Positions 42,718 to 51,551 of a DNA stretch of 64,000 nt are shown piece after piece. The notes below the pieces were generated by a model, which saw only the letters and a program-made list of their open reading frames with translations, did no database searches and was not told the DNA's origin. Position numbers and translations under genes: made by a program. Origin of the DNA: Proteiniphilum acetatigenes DSM 18083 (GTDB lineage: Bacteria; Bacteroidota; Bacteroidia; Bacteroidales; Dysgonomonadaceae); NCBI RefSeq assembly GCF_000380985.1, contig NZ_KB905697.1, positions 62,001 to 126,000 of the forward strand, written 5' to 3'. Positions within the stretch are counted from its first letter, which is position 1. Every line of letters starts with the position of its first letter.

Positions 42718-43743
42718 TTACCGCATCAAAAAGGTAAATTTATCAATATTCCTCAGTGCGATACTGGTTCCCTTGGCTACCATATGCAGCGGGTCGTCCA
42801 CCACTCTGAAAGGGATACCAATTTTCTCGGTCAACCTTTTATCGAGCCCTCTCAGCAAAGCACCACCGCCGGTCAGGTAGATACCGTTGCGTACAATATC
42901 GGCATACAATTCGGGAGGCGTCTGCTCCAGTGCGCTCAGCACAGCCGAATCGACCTTGGATACCGATTTCTCGATGCAATGTGCAATCTCCTGATAAGAT
43001 ACAGGCACATCCATGGGCAGTGAGGTCATCCTGTTAGGTCCGTGCACGATAAAATCTTCAGGCGGATTGTCGAGCTCAGTAAGTACAGATCCCACATTGA
43101 TCTTGATCTGTTCGGCAGTACGGTCCCCCACCTTGATATTGTGCTGACGTCCCATATAATCCTGGATGTCTTCGGTAAAATCATCACCGGCAATCTTGAT
43201 CGATTTATTGGAAACGATGCCTCCGAGCGAGATCACGGCGATCTCAGTGGTGCCGCCACCTATATCCACAATCATATTGCCTTCAGGGGCCTCCACGTCG
43301 AGACCGATCCCGAGGGCTGCCGCCATCGGTTCAAAGATCATATAGACATCGCGGCCTCCGGCATGTTCTGCCGAGTCACGCACGGCACGGATCTCCACTT
43401 CGGTGCTTCCCGAGGGGATGCAGACGACCACACGCAGCGAAGGAGAGAACAACCCTCCTCTGTTTTTGTTCGCCATTTTGATCATACCCCGGATCATCTG
43501 CTCCGCAGCGTTGAAATCGGCGATCACACCGTCTCTCAACGGTCTCACCGTACGAATATTCTCATGTGTCTTACCGTGCATCTGTCTTGCCTTTTCGCCC
43601 AAAGCAATCATCTTATCGGTCTTGCGATCCAGCGCCACGATAGAGGGTTCGTCCAGGAGTATCTTTCCCGCGTTGTTCACAATGACGGAATTGGCGGTAC
43701 CAAGGTCCATTGCCAGCTCCTGTGTAAATGAAAATAAGCCCAT
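42718..43743 (-). CDS. mreB: Cell-shape actin homologue MreB
   Basis: This cytoskeletal ATPase positions the elongation machinery. The 341-residue protein has the actin-fold phosphate motifs MDLGTANSVI (13-22), DIGGGTTEIAVISLGG (about 165-180) and LTGGGALLRGLDKRL (about 294-308). The length is normal. It follows purH by 43 bases on the same strand. The presence of the full mre-mrdA-rodA set predicts rod-shaped cells. Confidence 0.97.
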   Translation of the reverse strand: MGLFSFTQELAMDLGTANSVIVNNAGKILLDEPSIVALDRKTDKMIALGEKARQMHGKTHENIRTVRPLRDGVIADFNAAEQMIRGMIKMANKNRGGLFSPSLRVVVCIPSGSTEVEIRAVRDSAEHAGGRDVYMIFEPMAAALGIGLDVEAPEGNMIVDIGGGTTEIAVISLGGIVSNKSIKIAGDDFTEDIQDYMGRQHNIKVGDRTAEQIKINVGSVLTELDNPPEDFIVHGPNRMTSLPMDVPVSYQEIAHCIEKSVSKVDSAVLSALEQTPPELYADIVRNGIYLTGGGALLRGLDKRLTEKIGIPFRVVDDPLHMVAKGTSIALRNIDKFTFLMR

Positions 43744-43786
43744 AATGTATAATATTAAGCTATTCGATAGTAACTATGTTTTGTGT

Positions 43787-45310
43787 TTAATGTTTGAAAT
43801 GCCTTACGCCGGTCTTCACCATCGAAAGGCCGTTTTGATTGCAGTAATCTACTGATTCCCCATCACGGACTGAACCGCCGGGTTGTATAACGGCTGTAAT
43901 CCCGGCTTTGTGTGCAATCTCCACACAATCCGGAAAGGGGAAGAAAGCATCGCTGGCCATCACTGCTCCCTGTAGGTCGAAATGGAATGTGCCTGCTTTC
44001 TCTATTGCCTGGTTCAATGCGTCAACCCTCGAAGTCTGCCCCGTACCGCTCGCGATCAGTTGCTTATCCTTTGCCAGCACAATGGCATTCGACTTGGTAT
44101 GCTTCACCAGCTTATTGGCAAACAGCAAATCTTCGGTTTCTTTTGCCGTAGGAGCTTTGGTTGTCATCACCTGCAAACCGGCAGCAGTCTCTACACTCAG
44201 ATCCTTATCCTGCACCAGAGCGCCATTCAACACCGAACGATATTGCAAACGTTGTGTAGCTTTCTCACTCGATTTCAATACCAAAATTATACGATTTTTC
44301 TTTTGGAACAAAATATCCAGCGCATCTGTATCGTATTCCGGTGCAATGATCACCTCGAAGAAGATCTCGTTAATGGCTGCGGCTGCTTCTTTGTCCACCC
44401 GTCCGTTGGTCACCACGATACCACCAAAAGCCGATACCGGATCAGCAGCCAATGCGGCATCCCATGCTTCTTTCACTGTCGGACGACAAGCCATGCCGCA
44501 GGCATTGTTATGTTTGAGAATAGCCAGAGCCGTTTCGTTGAAATCTGAGATCAATGAAACAGCCGCATCAATATCAAGGAGGTTGTTATAGGAAATCTCC
44601 TTGCCATGAAGTTGCTCAAATATTTCGTCGAAATTGCCATAAAATACTCCCTGCTGATGAGGGTTCTCACCGTAACGAAGCTGTTTTCCACCGTCCTGGG
44701 CTATACGCAGTGCCGAATTATCATCACCATCAAAATAACTGAATATCGCCGAATCATAACCGGAGGAGACCATAAAAGCCTCTTTGGCAAACCGGCGACG
44801 ATCGTCTATGTTTGAAAGTCCTCCCTTTTCTTTTAAGAGATCGAGCAGAGGTTTATACTGATCTTTCGAAGCAACGATAAGCACATCTTTGTAATTCTTT
44901 GCAGCAGCACGTATAAGCGAAATACCTCCTATATCTATTTTCTCAATGATCTCTTCTTCCGAACCACCGGCAGCAACCGTCTCCCGAAAAGGGTACAGAT
45001 CAACAATAACCAGGTCAATAGAAGGAATATCATATGATTTCACCTGTTTCTTATCGGTTTCGTTATCGCGCCGGTAAAGTATCCCTCCGAAGATTTTCGG
45101 ATGAAGAGTTTTTACCCGACCTCCCAGAATAGAGGGATAGCCGCTGACATCTTCCACCGCCTCGCACTCATAACCTAATGACTGGATAAATTCCTGCGTG
45201 CCGCCGGTAGAAATAAATTTGACCCGTAAATTATGTAATTCCCGAAGTATTTCCTCCAGCCCATCCTTATGGTAAACCGAAATAAGGGCTGTTTGAATTT
45301 TTTTTGACAT
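43787..45310 (-). CDS. purH: Bifunctional AICAR formyltransferase/IMP cyclohydrolase
   Basis: PurH carries out the last two steps of IMP synthesis. The 507-residue protein has the N-terminal IMP cyclohydrolase (ISVYHKDGLEEIL, STGGTQEFI, GGRVKTLHPKIFGGIL) and the AICAR transformylase part (LRYGENPHQQGVFYG, ILKHNNACGMA, DAFFPFPDCVEIA and IQPGGSVRDGE). The length is normal. It is the first gene of the mre cluster, as I recall for other Bacteroidales. Confidence 0.97.
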   Translation of the reverse strand: MSKKIQTALISVYHKDGLEEILRELHNLRVKFISTGGTQEFIQSLGYECEAVEDVSGYPSILGGRVKTLHPKIFGGILYRRDNETDKKQVKSYDIPSIDLVIVDLYPFRETVAAGGSEEEIIEKIDIGGISLIRAAAKNYKDVLIVASKDQYKPLLDLLKEKGGLSNIDDRRRFAKEAFMVSSGYDSAIFSYFDGDDNSALRIAQDGGKQLRYGENPHQQGVFYGNFDEIFEQLHGKEISYNNLLDIDAAVSLISDFNETALAILKHNNACGMACRPTVKEAWDAALAADPVSAFGGIVVTNGRVDKEAAAAINEIFFEVIIAPEYDTDALDILFQKKNRIILVLKSSEKATQRLQYRSVLNGALVQDKDLSVETAAGLQVMTTKAPTAKETEDLLFANKLVKHTKSNAIVLAKDKQLIASGTGQTSRVDALNQAIEKAGTFHFDLQGAVMASDAFFPFPDCVEIAHKAGITAVIQPGGSVRDGESVDYCNQNGLSMVKTGVRHFKH

Positions 45311-45347
45311 TATGCGTCCGTTTAAGTCGTTATTTATAAAATGAGTA

Positions 45348-45355
45348 CAAAGGTA
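45348..45355 (-). promoter_or_regulatory. Promoter -7 box for the purH-mre operon
   Basis: TACCTTTG on the minus strand lies 37 bases before purH. A TTG occurs near -33 at a slightly long spacing (22 bases). Confidence 0.5.
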
Positions 45356-45407
45356 TAAAATCTATCGCTCTTTTTTGTCAATCGACTTGTTAGTTTTGCA
45401 TAAATTT

Positions 45408-45439
45408 GAAAAAAACAGCCGGCAATCACTTGCAGGCTG
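45408..45439 (-). terminator. Terminator after the metallophosphoesterase gene
   Basis: The stem CAGCC/GGCTG with inner GCAA/TTGC is followed by seven T on the minus strand, 27 bases beyond the stop. Confidence 0.75.
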
Positions 45440-45465
45440 AACCATATACGGGTAAAAGGAGTATT

Positions 45466-46968
45466 TTACCCGCCAAATAGAGAGAATGAAAAATGTGTAT
45501 ATTCAGTAATCTGAGTTTCTTTAACGGGATTCAGTTCTATTGTCATCCGGAGGTCGTTCACCGCTTCCAAACTATAAGTAAGTCCTTTTTCGTGCCGATG
45601 GACAGCTTTATTATCCCAGATACCGGTCACAGCTTCTTTTGCTTTTTTAATAACGGCCATTCGCTGGATAAATCCCTCCACGATGTAGGCGAACTTTCCG
45701 GCGGAAGCCCGGGTAAGGGCACGGATAAAATTGTCGAGCCCGGCAAGTAAGCTCTCCTTGCGTCCGGCCGCATCTTCCGACAACTCTTCGTTGCCGCTGT
45801 AATGTGCAAGCATCAGATCTACTATCTGGGCTGAGAGGTTTGACATCAACAGGTTTGTTAGTGTCCGGGCGTCGGGAATAGTGATGAATGATCTTGTCCA
45901 TACGGGCAGATAATCGACGAACCTATGACGATATTCGCTGACAAAACCGGTCAGCATCGCATTGATTCCATGCTCAATAGTCTGTCGGGCATGAATCTGG
46001 AAATTTTTTCCGTGGGAAAGCGGATAGTCGATCTCCTCAATATATTTCGTTTCGATATCGAGCTTTCTTCCTGCAACCTCCACAATCCTATAGGGACACG
46101 GATAGGTGACTAGTGAGGCGGTCTCTATTTCGTAGAGATAGTTACCGAATGAATCTTCAACCCTTGCAATATCAGACGAGTGGAAGTGCCCGGTGAATAA
46201 TACGTTGATTCCATACTCTAAGAATCTTTTCTGTACCTCTGTGAAGTTATCCACCATATAGGGTACGGCAAACAGGCCCTGATGCGTAAAATGCTCTACC
46301 ACGTTGTGGTGCATCATGGCCACTATCTGCTTGTCGAGTATTTTTGCGACCCGCATCTCATTGCGAATCCACGCCATAGTTCCGGATCTGATAGCGCCGT
46401 GTGTCACACAAAAATCGGTCTTATCGCCATTCGAAATAAACCTGTTCTCGTCATATTTGTTGGAATCGATGCACAGTACCCTGAATCCTTCTACCGGTTC
46501 GCTGACGTAACTGAGCGAATGCGCATCCCGGCTGACGGCATCGCCGTATCCGTAATCGGCATATATCATCTCGAAATCATCAGCCGAAACGGTCGCCTCC
46601 CTGTGGGTAACATCACCGTGAAAACTGACGGCGTCAGGATTGTTTATATCATGATTTCCAGGGATCACCAGCACTTTTATCCCTTGCCTGCGCAGAGGGT
46701 GTAAGAGTTGTGCCACCCCGTGATGACTTACTTTTTCTCCGTCTTTCGTCAAGTCACCCGGGATAAACACAATATCTACGTTCTCTTGTAATAGCTGTTT
46801 CACGGTTTGACGGAGAATAGCATCGCTTTCCAGCAGTAATTTCCTGTCCCGGTTGAGATAATCTTCCAGCGCTTTCCCCTTTTCCACGATGAGGGATGGA
46901 TGAGTGTAGTGGAGGTCGGTGAGAATGCCTATCCTGGCTTTTTGAGCGAATGTCGTATATTTCGTCAT
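45466..46968 (-). CDS. Calcineurin-like metallophosphoesterase
   Basis: This 500-residue binuclear metallophosphoesterase has DLHYTH (Asp18, His20), IPGDLTKDGE, IPGNHDIN, MMHHN and FTGHFHSSD motifs in order, all metal ligands being present. The C-terminal 200 residues are helical and unassigned. No signal peptide is seen, so it is likely cytoplasmic; the substrate is unknown. The frame reaches a GTG at 47010, but that codon lies in a TATTTTCG promoter-like box, so the ATG at 46968 is preferred. Confidence 0.85.
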   Translation of the reverse strand: MTKYTTFAQKARIGILTDLHYTHPSLIVEKGKALEDYLNRDRKLLLESDAILRQTVKQLLQENVDIVFIPGDLTKDGEKVSHHGVAQLLHPLRRQGIKVLVIPGNHDINNPDAVSFHGDVTHREATVSADDFEMIYADYGYGDAVSRDAHSLSYVSEPVEGFRVLCIDSNKYDENRFISNGDKTDFCVTHGAIRSGTMAWIRNEMRVAKILDKQIVAMMHHNVVEHFTHQGLFAVPYMVDNFTEVQKRFLEYGINVLFTGHFHSSDIARVEDSFGNYLYEIETASLVTYPCPYRIVEVAGRKLDIETKYIEEIDYPLSHGKNFQIHARQTIEHGINAMLTGFVSEYRHRFVDYLPVWTRSFITIPDARTLTNLLMSNLSAQIVDLMLAHYSGNEELSEDAAGRKESLLAGLDNFIRALTRASAGKFAYIVEGFIQRMAVIKKAKEAVTGIWDNKAVHRHEKGLTYSLEAVNDLRMTIELNPVKETQITEYTHFSFSLFGG

Positions 46969-47160
46969 GCTGTGATGTTGTCTATCTTTTTTCACGCTGC
47001 GAAAATACACTGAAAACCGGACATAAAGGCGTTTTTCGGGTTAAGTTAAAATGAAGTTTTTACTACAAAAAAATTACAATTCAAGCTGCTGATCCTGACT
47101 CCGCAATGTAGCGACCGATCTATACGTATTTATTTTGTCCGAAACAAAAAAGCAAAATCG

Positions 47161-47191
47161 AAAAGGGGCGCTGCCTTATTAGCAGTGCCCC
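47161..47191 (-). terminator. Terminator after the ROK kinase gene
   Basis: A GC-rich 10-bp stem, GGGGCGCTGC/GCAGTGCCCC with one mismatch, is followed by TTTT and an AT-rich run on the minus strand. Confidence 0.85.
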
Positions 47192-47231
47192 TCTTATATG
47201 TCAAAAAATGACTCTTACTTCCGGTACCCGG

Positions 47232-48197
47232 TCAATTTCTCACTTCCCAACCGAGTGCACTGGCGCCCAATACGGCGGCATCGCTCTCTTTCAGGTCGGA
47301 GAACATTAGTTTCACCTTATTTTGAAAGATGGGTAACATATTTTTCTCCATACTCTCACGGATAGGATTCATAATGAGGTCTCCCGCTTTGGAAAGCCCT
47401 CCGAAGAGGATAATAGCCTCGGGGCTGGAAAAAGCCACAAAGTCGGCAAATGCTTCACCCAGCATCTCTCCGGTAAATTTGAAGATATCCTTCGCCAGTT
47501 CATCTCCGGCCATAGCTGCATCGAACACATCTTTGGAAGTTATATCTTCGGCCGGGATATTACGAAGGCGTGTCTGGGTATCAGGCTTCAGTTCGAGGTA
47601 TTCACGTGCTGTACGCGCCACACCGGTGGCCGATGCATAGGCTTCCAGGCAACCGGTTCTGCCGCATCCGCACAAGCGGCCATTGTGCCGACGCATGATC
47701 ACGTGCCCGAGTTCACCGGCAAAACCATCGTGTCCGTACACCAATTGTCCGTTCACCACAATACCGCTACCCACACCTGTCCCCAGTGTGATCACAATAA
47801 AATCTTTCATCCCTCGGGCCGCACCGTAGGTCATTTCACCGATAGCCGCCGCATTCGCGTCATTGGTAAGTGCTACAGGAATACCTACCCGGTCTTCCAG
47901 CAGTTGGGCAAAAGGGATCACTCCTTTCCAGGGGAGATTAGGAGCAAACTCAATACTTCCGGTAAAATAATTACCGTTGGGTGTACCGGCACCAATCCCT
48001 TTGATCTGATCTTTGGTCGTTGTTCCCGTGATAAGATCTTCGATCAGGTTGGTAAGTTCATCCAGATAATCTTCCACCTGGGAATGTTTAGCTGTCTTGA
48101 TGCTGCCGCTCTTTAAAATCTGTCCTCTTTTGTCCACGATGCCCACAACGGTGTTCGTACCGCCTACATCAATACCTATTACATAGGGTTTATCCAT
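47232..48197 (-). CDS. glk: ROK-family glucokinase
   Basis: This 321-residue sugar kinase of the ROK family probably phosphorylates glucose at C6. It has the ATP site DVGGTNTVVGIVD (10-22), LTNDANAAAIGE with the catalytic Asp, LGTGVGSGIVVNGQLVYG, ELGHVIM and the zinc-binding CGCGRTGCLEAYAS. There is no N-terminal helix-turn-helix, so it is a kinase and not a NagC/Mlc-type repressor. It is a single-gene unit with a TATATTTG box about 50 bases upstream and a strong terminator. Confidence 0.9.
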   Translation of the reverse strand: MDKPYVIGIDVGGTNTVVGIVDKRGQILKSGSIKTAKHSQVEDYLDELTNLIEDLITGTTTKDQIKGIGAGTPNGNYFTGSIEFAPNLPWKGVIPFAQLLEDRVGIPVALTNDANAAAIGEMTYGAARGMKDFIVITLGTGVGSGIVVNGQLVYGHDGFAGELGHVIMRRHNGRLCGCGRTGCLEAYASATGVARTAREYLELKPDTQTRLRNIPAEDITSKDVFDAAMAGDELAKDIFKFTGEMLGEAFADFVAFSSPEAIILFGGLSKAGDLIMNPIRESMEKNMLPIFQNKVKLMFSDLKESDAAVLGASALGWEVRN

Positions 48198-48249
48198 AGA
48201 TTTGTTTATTAAAAGTTAGTCAATGATGATTATTAGAATTTTATGCGCA

Positions 48250-48257
48250 CAAATATA
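48250..48257 (-). promoter_or_regulatory. Promoter -7 box for the ROK kinase gene
   Basis: TATATTTG on the minus strand is a consensus -7 element 52 bases before the ATG. No clear -33 box is seen. Confidence 0.55.
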
Positions 48258-48363
48258 GGCTTTTTTCATTAAACCGATTTCATACTCGCAGAATTATTTC
48301 ATTTTTGTCATGCTTTATCCGAGAGGGTATTTTATAGGCAAAACAGGATCATACTTATCCTGA

Positions 48364-49077
48364 TTATGGTTTTATCAAATTGTAATCCGGTGAATTGAAT
48401 TTCCGAACAGAACGGCTGATTGCCCTGGCGTCCTCCCCGCATAATTTGCCCAACAATTCCCAGAATTTCTCACCATGATTCATCTCGACAGTATGTGCCA
48501 GTTCGTGAAGCACAACGTAATCGATCAGTTTTTCAGGTAATAACATCAGATAGAACGAGAGATTGATGTTTTTTTGGCGGGAACAACTTCCCCACCGGGT
48601 TGTACTTTTGTTGATCTTTACCTGACTAAATTGTAAATTGATTTTTTTTGCCCAAAAGGCGACCTTTTGTGGCAGAACACGTTTTGCCTCATGCCGCAGG
48701 ACGTGCCTGATCATCTCCTTGACCGTATCCTGCAGTTGCCCACTCATCATATCCAATCCATCAGGAATGAAAATCATCAACTCTCCATCCCTCAATCTCA
48801 TCTGAACGTTTTTCATTTTATCGGTTCTCGATATTCGGGCTTGAAACGTAAAAGTATCGATAACGGATTCCTCAGTAATCAGCGGTTCAGCGGTAATTGC
48901 AACTTTGATCATCCGCGGACGCATCTCATCCAATACCCGAGGAAGTCTTTTAAAATCAAAGCCATATGGGACAGTCAGATGTATTTTACCCTCTTTTCTT
49001 CGGGCAATGATGTTCTTTGCTCTCACATTGGGTTTAATCAGAATACGTCCTAACTGGTTGTCGTAGTATTCGTACAT
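48364..49077 (-). CDS. YgjP/M48-type metallopeptidase (DUF45)
   Basis: The 237-residue protein of the YgjP-like metal-dependent hydrolase family has TTRWGSCSRQKNINLSF and the zinc motif HELAH (191-195) followed by His201 in MNHGEKFW, a SprT-like arrangement. No signal peptide is visible, so it is likely cytoplasmic. Its role is unknown. The ATG at 49077 (MYEYYDNQ) is preferred over a frame extension to 49158, because TATCTTTG at 49082-49089 would place the transcription start at or just before it. Confidence 0.87.
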   Translation of the reverse strand: MYEYYDNQLGRILIKPNVRAKNIIARRKEGKIHLTVPYGFDFKRLPRVLDEMRPRMIKVAITAEPLITEESVIDTFTFQARISRTDKMKNVQMRLRDGELMIFIPDGLDMMSGQLQDTVKEMIRHVLRHEAKRVLPQKVAFWAKKINLQFSQVKINKSTTRWGSCSRQKNINLSFYLMLLPEKLIDYVVLHELAHTVEMNHGEKFWELLGKLCGEDARAISRSVRKFNSPDYNLIKP

Positions 49078-49081
49078 TCGG

Positions 49082-49089
49082 CAAAGATA
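49082..49089 (-). promoter_or_regulatory. Promoter -7 box for the YgjP gene
   Basis: TATCTTTG on the minus strand ends five bases before the ATG, which suggests a leaderless or nearly leaderless mRNA. Confidence 0.45.
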
Positions 49090-49138
49090 TGGTTTATTAT
49101 TTGATGTATTCGTTTTATTTACGAAGAATATAAAATGC

Positions 49139-49364
49139 GCCTCGGAAAAGTTCAACAAGTTAGATTATTTGAGTCGCCTTCGCTCCTCGATTTTCAATTC
49201 TGCGCTCGGCAAAACGAGTAAACTCGTTCTGCTCTCTCTTAACGAAATAGTTCAAGCAAGCTTGGTTTTCTCCCGGCTTTCATTATATTTCGAAAAATAA
49301 TATAGGATACACCTCGGAAAAGCTCAAGCGAGCTTGGCTTTTCTCCCGGCTTTCACTATATTTG
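49139..49364 (+). repeat. Dispersed intergenic repeat, copy F, with duplicated promoter end
   Basis: This segment has the full block order: CTCGGAAAAGTTCAAC, GTCGCCTTCGCTCCTCGA (within 49171-49191), TTCTGCGCTCGGCA, the AACGAGTAAACTCGTT palindrome, CTCTTAACGAAATAG, CAAGCAAGCTTGG and CTCCCGGCTTTCATTATATTTC. The short form (CACCTCGGAAAAGCTCAAG, CGAGCTTGG, CTCCCGGCTTTCACTATATTTG) then repeats directly behind it. Only the second end has the intact -7 box. Confidence 0.85.
49334..49364 (+). promoter_or_regulatory. Promoter for the tryptophanase-family gene (inside repeat copy F)
   Basis: TTGG (49334-49337), 19 bases and TATATTTG (49357-49364) give a good Bacteroides promoter. The leader to the ATG is about 95 bases. 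Confidence 0.75.
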
Positions 49365-49463
49365 CAGCTTCAAATTTAAATTTATCAGGAAAAACCTGAT
49401 ATTAACAACAATCTTCAAGAATTATTAAATAATTACTAACTATAAGACAGACACACAGAACCC

Positions 49464-50912
49464 ATGAATGAAATTAAATTTTACAACGGAGAGAAGATTC
49501 CGTTGGAGTTGCACAAAGTACGTGTAGTGCAGAAGTTGCATTTAGTACCTATCGAGAGAAGATTAGAAGCATTACAGGAAGGAGGATTCAACACTTTCCG
49601 GCTCAATACCAAGGATGTATTCCTCGACATGCTTACCGACAGCGGCACCAATGCGATGAGTGACAATCAAATGGCCGCCATGATGCAGGCCGATGACGCC
49701 TATGCCGGATCACAAAGTTTCTTCCGCCTGCAGAAAGCGGTAGAAGATGTACTGGGTAAGAAATATTATCTTCCGGTACACCAGGGTCGCGCCGCAGAGA
49801 ACATCCTGTCGAACGCCTATGTACGGAAGGGCAATCTGGTTCCGATGAACTACCACTTTACCACTGCCATGGCACACATCACCCAGTATGGGGGCAAGAT
49901 CGCTGAACTACTGTACGACGAAGCTTACGTAATCAACTCTTCCCACCCTTTCAAGGGAAATATGAATATAGAAAAACTGGAAGAAGTTATTAAAATACAT
50001 GGCGCCAAGAACATCCCGTTCATCCGCATGGAAGCCTCTACAAATCTTATCGGGGGACAACCTTTTTCTGTACAGAATCTGAGAGATGTAAGGGCTATTG
50101 CCGATAAATACAATATCCGGCTTGTGCTCGATGCCAGTTTACTGGGCGAGAACGCCTACTTAGTGATACAGCGCGAGGAAGAATTTAAAGGAAGTTCAAT
50201 GGGTGAAGTGATGAAGATCATGACCGGGCTGGCCGATATTGTCTACTTTTCAGCGCGGAAACTTAGCTCTTCCCGCGGAGGTGGTATCTGCACAGATAAT
50301 ACCGACATTTACCGTGAGCTGGAAGCACTTGTCCCTCTGTTCGAAGGATTTCTGACCTATGGAGGTATCTCTGTTCGTGAAATTGAAGCAATGGCAGTAG
50401 GGCTATATGAAACACTCGACGAAACGATGATTAGTCAAAGTCCCGACTTTATTGCTTACCTGGTGAATGCACTCGATGCACACGGTGTGCCGGTAGTAAA
50501 ACCGGCCGGCGTATTGGGCGCCCACGTAGATGCGATGAAGGTATGCGAGCATATCCCGCAAAAAGAATATCCCGCAGGAGCATTGGCCGCAGCGCTCTTT
50601 CTTATTTCAGGGATCCGAGGGATGGAAAGAGGCTCTATCTCCAACCAACGTGACGAGTATGGCAACGAAACCTATGCCGATATGGAACTGGTACGACTGG
50701 CAATACCGCGCCGGGTCTTCACCTTATCGCAGATCAAATATGTAGAGGACCGGATGACCTGGTTATACGAAAACCGTGCATTGATCGGCGGACTCCGTTT
50801 CGTATACGAGCCACCCGTACTCCGTTTCTTTATGGGAGGACTGGAACCGGTAAGTGACTGGCCTCAGAAACTGATTGCCAAATTTAAGGAAGATTTCGGA
50901 GAAAGCCTGTAA
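49464..50912 (+). CDS. Beta-eliminating lyase, tryptophanase/tyrosine phenol-lyase family
   Basis: This PLP-dependent lyase is related to TnaA and Tpl, which release indole or phenol, pyruvate and ammonia. The 482-residue protein keeps LTDSGTNAMSD, Tyr80 in DDAYAGSQS, HQGRAAE, NLIGGQPFS, Asp223, the PLP lysine as Lys266 in FSARK, FEGFLTYGG, and YEPPVLRFF. The region after the lysine is LSSSRGGG where E. coli TnaA has DAMVPMGG. The Arg of TnaA DSAR is Leu226 (DASL). It is therefore a divergent branch and the substrate is uncertain. No tnaC leader or tnaB permease is adjacent. Confidence 0.8.
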   Translation: MNEIKFYNGEKIPLELHKVRVVQKLHLVPIERRLEALQEGGFNTFRLNTKDVFLDMLTDSGTNAMSDNQMAAMMQADDAYAGSQSFFRLQKAVEDVLGKKYYLPVHQGRAAENILSNAYVRKGNLVPMNYHFTTAMAHITQYGGKIAELLYDEAYVINSSHPFKGNMNIEKLEEVIKIHGAKNIPFIRMEASTNLIGGQPFSVQNLRDVRAIADKYNIRLVLDASLLGENAYLVIQREEEFKGSSMGEVMKIMTGLADIVYFSARKLSSSRGGGICTDNTDIYRELEALVPLFEGFLTYGGISVREIEAMAVGLYETLDETMISQSPDFIAYLVNALDAHGVPVVKPAGVLGAHVDAMKVCEHIPQKEYPAGALAAALFLISGIRGMERGSISNQRDEYGNETYADMELVRLAIPRRVFTLSQIKYVEDRMTWLYENRALIGGLRFVYEPPVLRFFMGGLEPVSDWPQKLIAKFKEDFGESL

Positions 50913-50915
50913 ATA

Positions 50916-51407
50916 CTACTCCAACATCTCTACTTTATCACTGATGAACTCTCCGGTAAATGCGATCAGACGCTTGAAACCATCCGGTAGATGTTCATCA
51001 GTGTTGTTATTGACTGAAATGAACTTGCTCTGATCGTCCCGTTTTAATTCGATCACGTAAATGATATTATTATCGGTATCATCTTCCCGGTCGAAACCAT
51101 ACGAATCGTCCATCTTTTCCAACTTACTTCCGGCTATCAATTTGGCAAATATATCAAACTCCTCCTGTGTCAGCTTACCTTCTTCAATGAGAGGCCTTGC
51201 CTTTCCTTCATACTTATCAAAGAAATAGTTATATCGGCCGATTCGGTAAGTGGAATCCGGATTCAACTGGAATTCGACCTTAAAATTATTGATACTCTCC
51301 ATACTATATCTATAGGTGAAATCTTTCAGGCCGGAAGAGTGACTACAACCGATTAGGCAGGATAGAAATAAAACAAATAGACACAGGTTGAATATTTTTG
51401 ACATCAT
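50916..51407 (-). CDS. Small lipoprotein of unknown function
   Basis: The 163-residue product has a lipoprotein signal (LSCLIGC, Cys21) followed by SHSSG. It then has a mixed alpha/beta domain with VEFQLNPDSTYRIGRYNYFF and LTQEEFDIFAKLIAG, which vaguely recalls small beta-lipoproteins of Bacteroidales. I do not recognise a family. It converges with the lyase gene (stops 4 bases apart) and lies downstream of the susD terminator. Confidence 0.7.
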   Translation of the reverse strand: MMSKIFNLCLFVLFLSCLIGCSHSSGLKDFTYRYSMESINNFKVEFQLNPDSTYRIGRYNYFFDKYEGKARPLIEEGKLTQEEFDIFAKLIAGSKLEKMDDSYGFDREDDTDNNIIYVIELKRDDQSKFISVNNNTDEHLPDGFKRLIAFTGEFISDKVEMLE

Positions 51408-51497
51408 TGTTTCTTTTATATTGGGAAGTCGCCTTAAAAAGAGACCAAAATACTAATAATAAATTCACTTAAACTACAATCAGACTGAATAACGATT

Positions 51498-51538
51498 AAA
51501 AAGAGGGTACAATCCCAATGTGACAATACCCTCTTTTT
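51498..51538 (-). terminator. Terminator after susD
   Basis: An almost symmetric stem, AAAAGAGGGTA/TACCCTCTTTT, ends in a T run on both strands. It lies 14 bases after the susD stop. Confidence 0.85.
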
Positions 51539-51551
51539 GAAATTATCCTAT

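Noticed and set aside
49464-50912. A firm tnaA or tpl gene symbol
   Set aside because: Active-site differences from characterised enzymes leave the substrate open, so only the family is named.
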